A stretch of DNA of 56,042 nucleotides from a virus. Under the pieces are notes generated by a model, which had not been told where the DNA came from, did no database searches, and saw only the letters and a program-made list of their open reading frames with translations. Positions 15,005 to 22,702 of the stretch are shown here, in pieces (positions within the stretch are counted from its first letter, which is position 1; each line of letters starts with the position of its first letter). The position numbers and the translations under genes are program-made. The stretch is taken from positions 1 to 56,042 of the IMG/VR virus record IMGVR_UViG_3300021961_000122. One strand, given 5' to 3'.

Positions 15005-15774
15005 TAGCCAATTACCCACGACAGTGGTTGCGATCCATCAACATAGTTTTTAAGATCGTTAACCAGTGATTCCATTTGTGCTTGCCCTTCGGCTTTCATT
15101 GCGGCACCATTTAGTGTGGAGCCACCTTGCGGGCCAGCAATTGACGCAAATTTTTCCCGTGCTTCACCAATGATCATTTTACAGTTAGCAACCATAAAGT
15201 CGCGAATCCATTGGGAAATTTGAAAGTCTTTTAGCAGGTTAAATTCAGGTTTTAGGTTATAAGACCAAAGCAAAACATTTTCACCTGAGCCATTAGGATC
15301 ACGAATTAGTTGTAGTTTTTTGGTTACTGGATTCCAAGTAAAGTTTATATAACCACCAAACATTCGCGCGGCTAACTCTACATATTGGCTATAGAAATCG
15401 TAAGTAGCAAGGCCGCCCGATACGTTAAAGTTCATTAGATACACGCTCATTTGTGCTTGAGCAAATGGGTCAAAGTTTGTCGCAAACGGGCCTTGTGAGT
15501 TGCCAAATGTTCGACGGAATATTTGTTTAACTTGTACAATTTCTTGGGGCAAATCGTAGACGGAAACGCCATCAACCAGCTCTAGAAAACTATAGCTTTC
15601 TTCATAAGCATTTTGCGCACGTTGGCGATAAACACCAATAGTCCGTTGGTAAGCTGCTTCGTAGTGTTCAGCATCCAGCTCAAGATCAATGATTTGTGCG
15701 CCCAGTTGTAGGCGTACATACTCAATGAGATTTTGCTTTAGTGTATTGAGACTGGTTTCAACTTCAATGGCCAT
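15004..15774 (-). CDS. 13: Neck / head-tail connector protein (gp13-like)
   Basis: 256 residues. LIEYVRLQLGAQIIDLELDA EHYEAAYQRTIGVYRQRAQN begins the family of neck proteins that sit on the portal in T4-like phages; further matches are EIVQVKQIFRRTFG, YVELAARMFGGYINFTWNPV TKKL and MVANCKMIIGEAREKFASIA G. T4 gp13 (309 residues) is longer, and assignment to gp13 rather than a general connector rests on family memory. Gp14, its usual partner, is on the opposite strand 1.3 kb away. A late promoter core TAAATA lies upstream, and the predicted 5' end folds into GGAAC-GGA-GTTCC with the ribosome site in the loop. Confidence 0.65.
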   Translation of the reverse strand: MAIEVETSLNTLKQNLIEYVRLQLGAQIIDLELDAEHYEAAYQRTIGVYRQRAQNAYEESYSFLELVDGVSVYDLPQEIVQVKQIFRRTFGNSQGPFATNFDPFAQAQMSVYLMNFNVSGGLATYDFYSQYVELAARMFGGYINFTWNPVTKKLQLIRDPNGSGENVLLWSYNLKPEFNLLKDFQISQWIRDFMVANCKMIIGEAREKFASIAGPQGGSTLNGAAMKAEGQAQMESLVNDLKNYVDGSQPLSWVIG

Positions 15775-15794
15775 GTAGGAACTCCGTTCCTAGT

Positions 15795-15800
15795 TATTTA
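15795..15800 (-). promoter_or_regulatory. Late promoter core TAAATA for the gp13-like gene
   Basis: TAAATA ends 20 nt before the ATG. By T4 spacing the transcript starts near 15789, at the base of a GGAAC-GGA-GTTCC hairpin. Confidence 0.6.
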
Positions 15801-16940
15801 CCAAGATTTGACGATGATCAAGTTCTCTGTGCCACGTCCGTTAAATGCTGTTTCAGTGGTAGTTAAATCTTTGAAGATTTTTCTTGCGGCTGGCTTGCCT
15901 GCGGCGGCCATTGCTTTTACAATTTCAGACGGCTTCCGTACAGTCTTTTGTTGGCTTTCGGTAGTGGAAAATCCAATGATGCTGTTATTTTTTACAGTAA
16001 ATGTTCCCACATGCGAGTCTGCTACTACATGTATGAGCTTTCGCTTTTTAGTGTCATACAACCATGCTTCGCCTTTGTCCACCAAGCTGGATGGGGGTAA
16101 ACTTTTAAGTTTAAGATCAGCAAACTCAACTTGATGCTTGAACTTGGCCGCACGTTTTTCGGGCGTAATGGCCTTGACCTTGCGTGGCTTGCGTTCAACC
16201 TTTTTAATCTGAACATAAGCATTACAGTCATTGATCACTGTTTCGCAAAACTTGATCATGTTTCGAAGTTGGCTTTTGGTAAGATGACGATACGCTTCGT
16301 TTAGATCTTTGTCTTTGCCGTCAACAGCCGCTTCAAGCTCGGGCAGTTTTCGTTGCCAAATACTCGAAATGTCCTTGATCATTTGTGGCACAATGTTCAT
16401 ACCGCGAATTGTAGCGATGGGTTTGTAGTTAGGGCTCATTTTAGCGCCTTGCTCCATAAACTCATCAAACATGCCTTCCAGTTCGCCGGCACACTCGCCC
16501 ACTTTTTCACGCAGGCGATCTTGGATAGTGACTTTTACAGCCGCAACAGCATCGTGGTCAACTGCTACCACTTCCTGCTGTTTTGATCCAAGGATTTCGG
16601 CCAGCATGTTATCAAACTTGATAATTTCGCTTTCGGTAAGTTCCAAGCCTACCATGGTCATACGGCACAACCAAGCAGTGGTCAAGCGAATATTGCTATC
16701 GCTTACACCGCGCAGGCGGCGCACATCGTTTTTGCGTCCGTGGTGTTCCAAGTAAGCCAGGATCATGTCGCGAGCATCTTTTTTACCGTAGAAGTAGTTG
16801 TACCAATTAAATGCTGCCGACAATCGGCCTGCTCGTTGTTCATGTTCAGGTTGAACATGCCATTCAGGCTCGTGGCCCATAAATTTGGTGTCGTTGCTAC
16901 GGGGGTTAAGTGGCTTGATACGAGCCAGTGCTGCCTTCAT
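15798..16940 (-). CDS. Conserved T4-like phage protein of unknown function, sigma70-driven
   Basis: 380 residues. MKAALARIKPLNPRSNDTKF MGHEPEW and AFNWYNYFYGKKDARDMILA YLEHHGRKNDVRRL are conserved in T4-like aquatic phages, but no function is known to me. The first 250 residues are helical with many charged side chains; a Lys/Arg-rich linker (KKVERKPRKVKAITPEKRAA KFKHQ) leads to a C-terminal part with alternating strands (EAWLYDTKKRKLIHVVADSH VGTFTVKNNSIIGFSTTESQ). No catalytic motif is clear. It has AGGAG before the ATG and, unlike its neighbours, a near-consensus host sigma70 promoter, so it is probably made early. Confidence 0.6.
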   Translation of the reverse strand: MKAALARIKPLNPRSNDTKFMGHEPEWHVQPEHEQRAGRLSAAFNWYNYFYGKKDARDMILAYLEHHGRKNDVRRLRGVSDSNIRLTTAWLCRMTMVGLELTESEIIKFDNMLAEILGSKQQEVVAVDHDAVAAVKVTIQDRLREKVGECAGELEGMFDEFMEQGAKMSPNYKPIATIRGMNIVPQMIKDISSIWQRKLPELEAAVDGKDKDLNEAYRHLTKSQLRNMIKFCETVINDCNAYVQIKKVERKPRKVKAITPEKRAAKFKHQVEFADLKLKSLPPSSLVDKGEAWLYDTKKRKLIHVVADSHVGTFTVKNNSIIGFSTTESQQKTVRKPSEIVKAMAAAGKPAARKIFKDLTTTETAFNGRGTENLIIVKSW

Positions 16941-16970
16941 GTAATTCTCCTATTTGCTAATTACTGTGTA

Positions 16971-16999
16971 ATTATAGCATAATTGGATTTATTGGTCAA
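16971..16999 (-). promoter_or_regulatory. Host sigma70-type (early) promoter
   Basis: Minus strand: TTGACC, 17-nt spacer, TATAAT, pointing at the 380-aa gene (ATG at 16940, AGGAG between). Five of six -35 bases and all six -10 bases match consensus. Confidence 0.75.
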
Positions 17000-17015
17000 G
17001 TACCAAAAAATGCTG

Positions 17016-17022
17016 CTAAATA
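17016..17022 (+). promoter_or_regulatory. Late promoter core CTAAATA before gp14 (leaderless type)
   Basis: CTAAATA-ACATACT-ATG: 7 nt to the start codon, so T4 spacing predicts a 2-nt leader. No Shine-Dalgarno is present. Confidence 0.55.
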
Positions 17023-17029
17023 ACATACT

Positions 17030-18355
17030 ATGCCCCGTTTAAGTCTATATAGGCCCAATAAAACTGCTGATTATAAGTTTTTAGATAGAACTATATCTGA
17101 AATGTATACAGTTGGCGGATTGGATATTTTCATACACAAATATCTCGGCCCCTCTACAGGTGATCCTGGAGATGCAGATGCTACATTACCAGTATATGAT
17201 ACTGAAAATCCCCTGTTTATTGAAGACCTATTATTATTAGAAAATAGAGATCGTAAATATGATCCGAATGTATATGTTCAACGCGGAGTATATCGAGTAT
17301 CGGATATTGATTTTGATTTAACTCAATTTGGGTTATTTTTAAATAATGATACATTGTTTATTACATTTCATTATAATGATATGATCGATACTATCGGGCG
17401 TAAACTCATGTCCGGTGATGTAATTGAAGTTCCTAATTTAAAAGATTATCATCCATTAGATACCAGTATTGTTAAAGCATTACCCAAGTGGTATGTGATA
17501 CAAGATGCGGCCTTTGCGTCTGAAGGATTTAGTCAAACTTGGCTACCGCACTTGTGGCGGGTCAAGGCCACTCCAATGGTCAATGCTCAAGAATACAACA
17601 GCATTACCAAAGAACCATTTGAGCCCAACAACATTTGGGATCCGGGCAATTTATATCCCGCAGGCACCGTAGTCAACAATGGCGACAAGTTTTATGTGGC
17701 TACCACAGAAGTTCCTCCGGGAACACCTATAACTGATACCAACTATTGGACAGAAAAAACGCCCGATACTATTGGGGGCAAAACTTCTACACGCACCAAA
17801 GATTTAGAAATCAATGATGCTATCCTAACACAAGCGGCTGTTGAAGTGCCGCTAACAGGGTATGATACTGTCAAGTTTTATATTCTGCCCACTGCCGAAG
17901 ATGGACAGCCCTTAGCGGCTGGCCTAACTGCTGACCAAACACCACCAACTGTGGATGGCACCCAAGGTGGTCAAGGAACTACACCGCGGTCCGATGGCTA
18001 TACTGTTGGCTACCTAACTGGGGATGGTGTTGCACCAAACGGCTTACCTATAACAGCAGGTGTTGGATTCCCACAAAACCCCGCGCCTGGCGATTATGCG
18101 CTACGGTTAGACTACTTTCCCAACCGACTGTTCCGTTTCAACGGTGCATCGTGGATCAAAATTGAAGATAGTGTTCGTACCAAACCAGTATTTGAACCTG
18201 CTACTGGCTACGATGAAACTACATATAAGAATTCTTCTCTGCGTGCCAGCTTTGTCAACAACAGAGAAACAGTACAGACTAGCGACCGTGGGCCTATTCC
18301 CAGTCGTCAAAGTCTCAGCGATATACTCAAACCCGACGTGGATAACGGCGGCTAA
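17030..18355 (+). CDS. 14: Neck protein gp14 with inserted carbohydrate-binding-like module
   Basis: 441 residues, against 256 in T4. MPRLSLYRPNKTADYKFLDR TISEMYTVGGLDIFIHKYLG P, then ENRDRKYDPNVYVQRGVYRV SD, FDLTQFGLFLNNDTLFITFH and IGRKLMSGDVIEVPNLKDYH P, are diagnostic for gp14, which joins head and tail. After the conserved core (to about 190) comes WDPGNLYPAGTVVNNGDKFY VATTEVPPGTPITDTNYW at 203-240, resembling CBM5/12 chitin-binding modules (W ... Y-x-x-G-x-x-V ... G-x-x-Y-x-A ... W). Starts a plus-strand trio gp14-gp15-Nudix, divergent from the 380-aa gene. Confidence 0.85.
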   Translation: MPRLSLYRPNKTADYKFLDRTISEMYTVGGLDIFIHKYLGPSTGDPGDADATLPVYDTENPLFIEDLLLLENRDRKYDPNVYVQRGVYRVSDIDFDLTQFGLFLNNDTLFITFHYNDMIDTIGRKLMSGDVIEVPNLKDYHPLDTSIVKALPKWYVIQDAAFASEGFSQTWLPHLWRVKATPMVNAQEYNSITKEPFEPNNIWDPGNLYPAGTVVNNGDKFYVATTEVPPGTPITDTNYWTEKTPDTIGGKTSTRTKDLEINDAILTQAAVEVPLTGYDTVKFYILPTAEDGQPLAAGLTADQTPPTVDGTQGGQGTTPRSDGYTVGYLTGDGVAPNGLPITAGVGFPQNPAPGDYALRLDYFPNRLFRFNGASWIKIEDSVRTKPVFEPATGYDETTYKNSSLRASFVNNRETVQTSDRGPIPSRQSLSDILKPDVDNGG

Positions 18356-18361
18356 ACAAAC

Positions 18362-19774
18362 ATGGCAACAGAACCATCCAACACCAACCCATTTTTCTTT
18401 TATGATGAACAAATCCGTCGGTTCCTCCTACAGTTCACACGGATTTTTTCAAACTTTCAAGTGGAGTATGGCAGAAACGAAGAAGGCACAGCACATACAC
18501 TAGTCCGTGTGCCAATCCGTTATGGTGATTCAAGTCGCCAAGTACAAACTATTATACAAAATAATTCAGCCAACTTCATGACATCTGTGCCCATGATGTC
18601 ATTTTATATTTCGGGACTGGACTATGATCGCCCGCGAATGCAAGAGCCTTATTTTGTTAGCAAAATAGCCGTGCGCCAACGCACGTTTGACGACAGCACA
18701 CAAACTTACGAAACCACACAAGGCAATGCGTTTACCATTGAACGACTGATGCCAGTGCCATACAAACTAACATTAAAGTTAGACATATGGACATCAAATA
18801 CCAATCAAAAGTTTCAACTGATTGAACAAATTGCGGTTCTATTCAATCCAGCATTAGAAATACAAAGCACAGACAACTATATTGACTGGACCAGTTTAAG
18901 TGTTGTACAATTAGAATCAACACAATGGACTTCTCGTTCAGTGCCAGTTGGAACTAATGACGCAATAGATGTAACAACAATGACATTTTCCCTGCCTATA
19001 TGGATCAGCAGTCCCGCAAAAGTTAAAAAGCTGGGCGTGGTAGAACGCATTATTGCCAGCATTTATGATGCTAATGGTGACGCGGCTAACGCGGTGTTGG
19101 ACAATGATCTGCTGTTGGGTACACGAATGGTTATTACACCGTGGGATTATCAAACACTACTAATTGGTAATAAACTACAGGCTCTGCGTCCCAGTGCTGT
19201 TATTGATGAGCCTAATTCCAGTTTAGCACCACCTGACTCCCCGCAGAGCAATTTGCTATGGACAGCACTAATAGGTGCTTATGGTGTGCTGCGTCCGGGC
19301 ATTAGTCAAGTATTTTTAGAGCAAACAGATGGTACAGAAGTTGCAGGTACTGTAGCATATGACCCAAGTGATGATAGATTTTTGCTATTCACCATTGATG
19401 AAGATACTAAACCACAAAACACTCTGGCACCAGTAAGGTCTGTTATTGACCCGTTGCGCAGTGGACCCGGTGCTGGATTGCCCGCAGCAGCCGAAGGACA
19501 ACGATATTTGCTTACTGAGGCCACTGGCAGTTGGGCCGGCAATGCTGAAGCATGGCGAGGTACAGCTGGGCAGCCGTTGGTTGCCAATGCCAATGACATT
19601 ATTGAATACGCAAGTGGTTGGTGGCAAGTAGTATTTGACAACACCTCAAGCCCCGACAATGCCCAATATGTAACCAACATTACTACCAGCATCCAATACA
19701 AGTGGACTGGTGACATGTGGGTTAAGAGTTATCAAGGCCTTTATCCCGGCGGAAAGTGGCGGATAGTTTTGTGA
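18362..19774 (+). CDS. 15: Tail completion / sheath stabiliser gp15
   Basis: 470 residues, against 272 in T4. NPFFFYDEQIRRFLLQFTRI FSNFQVEYGR, then VRVPIRYGDSSRQVQTIIQN N, PMMSFYISGLDYDRPRMQEP and KLTLKLDIWTSNTNQKFQLI EQIAVLFNPALEIQ, match gp15 (T4: FRRYATLMGDLFSNI ... RVPITYASKEH ... LSIFTRYEDDMFQIVEQILP). Gp15 caps the tail tube and sheath and docks to gp14. The last 200 residues are extra, Gly/Ala-rich beta modules (GQRYLLTEATGSWAGNAEAW). Begins 6 nt after gp14; its stop overlaps the Nudix start (TGATG). Confidence 0.8.
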   Translation: MATEPSNTNPFFFYDEQIRRFLLQFTRIFSNFQVEYGRNEEGTAHTLVRVPIRYGDSSRQVQTIIQNNSANFMTSVPMMSFYISGLDYDRPRMQEPYFVSKIAVRQRTFDDSTQTYETTQGNAFTIERLMPVPYKLTLKLDIWTSNTNQKFQLIEQIAVLFNPALEIQSTDNYIDWTSLSVVQLESTQWTSRSVPVGTNDAIDVTTMTFSLPIWISSPAKVKKLGVVERIIASIYDANGDAANAVLDNDLLLGTRMVITPWDYQTLLIGNKLQALRPSAVIDEPNSSLAPPDSPQSNLLWTALIGAYGVLRPGISQVFLEQTDGTEVAGTVAYDPSDDRFLLFTIDEDTKPQNTLAPVRSVIDPLRSGPGAGLPAAAEGQRYLLTEATGSWAGNAEAWRGTAGQPLVANANDIIEYASGWWQVVFDNTSSPDNAQYVTNITTSIQYKWTGDMWVKSYQGLYPGGKWRIVL

Positions 19775-20187
19775 TGGCAGTGGGCGTTTGGTTCTACAGC
19801 GTTAGCACCCAGCGATACTTGTATCTATTACGCAACGACACACGTCATCCTGATTCGTGGGGCCTGCCCGGAGGCAAAGTTGATTCACACGAAAGCCTTA
19901 TGGAAGCAATGACTCGCGAGTGCGAAGAAGAATTGGGTATGATGCCTGAATACATAAAATTGGTTCCCATAGAAAAATTCACCAGCGCCGACGGTGGTTT
20001 TTCTTATCACACGTTTTTTTGCAGCGTAGCCGATGAATTTACTCCACGGTTAAACAACGAGCACATTGGTTGGGCGTGGATTGCCAGTGGCACGTGGCCC
20101 AAGCCCATGCATCCGGGACTATGGTCAACTGTGAATTTTGATGCTGTGCGCGGTAAGATGTCAACTATCGAAAACAGTATTACCTAA
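19774..20187 (+). CDS. Nudix hydrolase
   Basis: 137 residues. Start at 19774 (MAVGVWFYSVSTQRYLYLLR) is chosen over a GTG at 19756 because it overlaps the gp15 stop as TGATG. The Nudix box GGKVDSHESLMEAMTRECEE followed by ELGM fits G-x5-E-x7-R-E-U-x-E-E-x-G-U exactly, so the Mg-binding catalytic helix is intact. It hydrolyses a nucleoside diphosphate linked to another group; candidates include oxidised dNTPs, NAD-type or capped-RNA substrates (T4 NudE is a precedent), and the sequence does not decide. Its last 8 nt overlap a convergent gene. Expression together with gp14 and gp15 implies late synthesis. Confidence 0.85.
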   Translation: MAVGVWFYSVSTQRYLYLLRNDTRHPDSWGLPGGKVDSHESLMEAMTRECEEELGMMPEYIKLVPIEKFTSADGGFSYHTFFCSVADEFTPRLNNEHIGWAWIASGTWPKPMHPGLWSTVNFDAVRGKMSTIENSIT

Positions 20188-20848
20188 CGTCACATTGGGT
20201 AACAAAAGTTCGAAAATCTACACATTCAACATTGGGGTGTTTGCGCCACTCTACAGGCATAAGGGTTTTTTCCCCGACTAATACAAACTTAACTGTGTCA
20301 AATGCCCCAATAACAGAGTTTACATGCGCTTTCCATTCGCTTACAGTACCAGTGGCAAGATTGTTATAACCTAACATGTAAATTTCTTTGTGCCCATCAA
20401 ACGCAGCCAACCATAAAATAAGTGCTTCCAGTGCCATGAGCGTGTTGTAAGGTATAAGATAAAACTGCCCGGGATTGACCAAACAGTTCCGCGTGGTAGT
20501 GTAAACAATGTTGTCATCAGAGTAGCGGCGGTCAAGTATGTCTTTGAGTATGTCTTTGTTGATTTCTACAGCAAAGTCCAGGCGCATTTCTTTTGTTATG
20601 GATCCAAGGCCGTATGTTTGTAGTTTTTTTGAGCCTAACAACCCACCTTTGTGTCGCTGTAAGCGTGTATAATCAAAACGATACTTGTCAACATTGCTGG
20701 CAATACAAGCAGCGCGGCCACTGATATGTTGGTTGTCAATAGGATTGTCAACCCACTCGCGATTTTGCGTCTTTACGCCACCGCTCCATTTGCTTTCAGT
20801 GATAACAAACTCGCCTTCGTAGTCACTACGATACTGTGCTTTGATCAT
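20180..20848 (-). CDS. Conserved phage protein of unknown function, DUF115-like Rossmann pattern
   Basis: 222 residues. MIKAQYRSDYEGEFVITESK WSGGVKTQNREWVDNPIDNQ HISGRAACI and YDYTRLQRHKGG-type segments (here FDYTRLQRHKGGLLGSKKLQ TYG) are conserved in T4-like aquatic phages. The C-terminal half (LEALILWLAAFDGHKEIYML GYNN, then VKFVLVGEKTLMPVEWRKHP NVECVDFRTF) alternates strands and helices like a Rossmann fold and resembles 34322-34909 (ALAALDQQERIYLLGFDMG). No catalytic residue is identifiable. It directly follows a tail-fibre gene (1-nt overlap), which suggests a part in fibre or surface-glycan biology. Confidence 0.5.
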   Translation of the reverse strand: MIKAQYRSDYEGEFVITESKWSGGVKTQNREWVDNPIDNQHISGRAACIASNVDKYRFDYTRLQRHKGGLLGSKKLQTYGLGSITKEMRLDFAVEINKDILKDILDRRYSDDNIVYTTTRNCLVNPGQFYLIPYNTLMALEALILWLAAFDGHKEIYMLGYNNLATGTVSEWKAHVNSVIGAFDTVKFVLVGEKTLMPVEWRKHPNVECVDFRTFVTQCDVR

Positions 20849-22608
20849 TATAGTACTAATACTTCAATAATCTTGCCATCGCCGCTACTATTTTCTAGGG
20901 CAATAGCAAAAGTGTTATCAACACCAGCTGGCTGTTGTGCAGATGCGCACCATGCTTCGCCATTATTTCCTGCTACCAGTCTGTCACCTTTGCTAATTGT
21001 ACCACTTACCTTGCAAGGTACACGACCTTTTAAAGCAATGTATGTACCTCCAGCCAAATCCATATTCATCATGAACGCTGGTTTTGTAGAAACTACACCA
21101 ATAGCACGTTGCCCAGATTGAGCAGCAGTGACTTCTTTTTCTCCGCCAATTGCAACTACGGTACCAGCAGGATAATTCTGATCTGCTAGATATTTTTCTG
21201 CCAAGTCAGCGTATTTTGCTGAAGTAGCAACACCAACAAATGATGTGCCAGTTACTGTACTACTTGCACTGATTGCAGCAAAGTTTGCCGTACCAGTAAA
21301 CGTTGGGCTTGCGCTCAATACAGTTGAGCCAGTACCTGTGCTTGTTGTTGTGCCAGTCCCGCCATATGCGACAGCAACTGTAGTAGCATTCCAAGTACCA
21401 CCAGTTAATGTACCAACTGATGTGATATTGGTTTGTGCTGCTGTGGCCAATGTACCAGTGATATTAGTACCACTTACGTTACCAGCACTTACGTTACCTG
21501 TAACTGCCAATGATGTTAGTGTACCAACACTTGTAATGTTAGCTTGTGCAGCGCCACTTACTGTGGCAGCATAACCAGTTGTGTTTTGGTTCAATGTAGC
21601 AACACGAGCAGCCGCAATAGTGCCTGAACTGATATTACTACCATTTAAGTTAGTTAAACTTGCACCTGAACCAGTAAACAATGTTGCTGAAACATTACCA
21701 GCAGCTACGTTGCCAGTAACAGTTAAACTACCTAATGTACCAACTGATGTGACATTTGGCTGTGCTGCTGTGGCCAATGTACCAGTGATATTAGTACCAC
21801 TTACGTTACCAGCACTTACGTTACCAGTAGCGCTAATTAAACCAGTTGTTAAAATATTACCACCAGAAATATTACCAGAAAGGTCAATACCAGTACCAGT
21901 TTCAGTAACTACAGGTGCACTGTTAACAGTAAGTCCTGTTTCGGTTGCGCCTACTGTAATGCTACCCATGTGTATAGTGCTGTTTGACAGCCAAAGATCG
22001 TTCCAACGCAAGCTGGTTGATCCCAAATCATAAGTTACATTGGCTGTTGGCAAAAGAGCGCCGGCAGATGATACACCAGCAGAACTAACAATACCTAAAG
22101 TGACAATGTTACCACCAGTAACGTTGCCAGTGGCACTTATGGCCCCTGTGGTTAAAATATCAGTACTTACGGTACCACTTGAGAGATAATTAGCTACCTG
22201 AGTATTTCCATAAGCGCCACCACCACTGTTTGGCTCAAATGTTAAAGCTGTTGTACCAATATCAATTGGGTTGTTGGTTGTTAATTTCCATTGTGTGTCA
22301 GCATAGGTAGTACCTTCGGTGACCATAACAATCATACCAGCTTGAACTTCGCCGTCTTGATCGCTGTCGCTGGTGCGTACCCAAGTACCGTCAGAACCCA
22401 CGCCCAGCACTGATACTTTGTAAATGCCGTTTTCACTGCCAGTTGTTTGGCCAGTTACTAAAACTCGATCGCCTGTGGACAGCGAAACACCGTCAACACT
22501 AGCAGGTGCACCCCCAACTAGTGTGACATTAGAAACAGTGATTACACGAGTAGCTTGTTTATAATCAATGTCAAATATTTGCGAGGCACGTGGTTTGGTT
22601 AATCCCAT
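20848..22608 (-). CDS. Tail fibre protein with repeat shaft and C-terminal tip domain
   Basis: 586 residues. The N-terminal module (ATRVITVSNVTLVGGAPASV DGVSLSTGDRVLVTGQTTGS ENGIYKV ... WVRTSDSDQDGEVQAGMIVM VTEGTTYADTQWKL) also occurs repeatedly in the giant fibre next door. A shaft of Gly/Thr/Ser/Val/Asn repeats (SATGNVTGGNI, TSVGTLTSLAVTGNVSAGNV SGTNITGTLATAAQ) follows, probably a trimeric beta-helix. The C-terminus (YADLAEKYLADQNYPAGTVV AIGGEKEVTAAQ ... GRVPCKVSGTISKGDRLVAG NNGEA) is a compact domain also found at the end of the giant fibre, probably the tip or a chaperone-like trimer domain. Late promoter CTAAATA upstream. Confidence 0.75.
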   Translation of the reverse strand: MGLTKPRASQIFDIDYKQATRVITVSNVTLVGGAPASVDGVSLSTGDRVLVTGQTTGSENGIYKVSVLGVGSDGTWVRTSDSDQDGEVQAGMIVMVTEGTTYADTQWKLTTNNPIDIGTTALTFEPNSGGGAYGNTQVANYLSSGTVSTDILTTGAISATGNVTGGNIVTLGIVSSAGVSSAGALLPTANVTYDLGSTSLRWNDLWLSNSTIHMGSITVGATETGLTVNSAPVVTETGTGIDLSGNISGGNILTTGLISATGNVSAGNVSGTNITGTLATAAQPNVTSVGTLGSLTVTGNVAAGNVSATLFTGSGASLTNLNGSNISSGTIAAARVATLNQNTTGYAATVSGAAQANITSVGTLTSLAVTGNVSAGNVSGTNITGTLATAAQTNITSVGTLTGGTWNATTVAVAYGGTGTTTSTGTGSTVLSASPTFTGTANFAAISASSTVTGTSFVGVATSAKYADLAEKYLADQNYPAGTVVAIGGEKEVTAAQSGQRAIGVVSTKPAFMMNMDLAGGTYIALKGRVPCKVSGTISKGDRLVAGNNGEAWCASAQQPAGVDNTFAIALENSSGDGKIIEVLVL

Positions 22609-22629
22609 AGTTTTTCCGTTTGTTCGCTA

Positions 22630-22636
22630 TATTTAG
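22630..22636 (-). promoter_or_regulatory. Late promoter core CTAAATA for the 586-aa fibre gene
   Basis: CTAAATA ends 21 nt before the ATG, with ACGGAAA between them. It directly follows the terminator of the giant fibre unit's neighbour region. Confidence 0.6.
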
Positions 22637-22637
22637 C

Positions 22638-22666
22638 CAAAAGAATAGGACCGAAGTCCTATTCTT
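22638..22666 (-). terminator. Strong rho-independent terminator after the giant fibre gene
   Basis: Minus strand: AAGAATAGGAC-TTCG-GTCCTATTCTT followed by TT, an 11-bp stem with a UUCG tetraloop. Confidence 0.85.
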
Positions 22667-22672
22667 AGGAGC

Positions 22673-22696
22673 ATACTGGCAGTTGCCCGCCAGTAT
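22673..22696. other. Second hairpin downstream of the giant fibre gene
   Basis: 8-bp inverted repeat ATACTGGC ... GCCAGTAT with an 8-nt loop, between the giant fibre stop and the main terminator. It may protect the mRNA 3' end. Confidence 0.6.
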
Positions 22697-22702
22697 ACGT
22701 TT

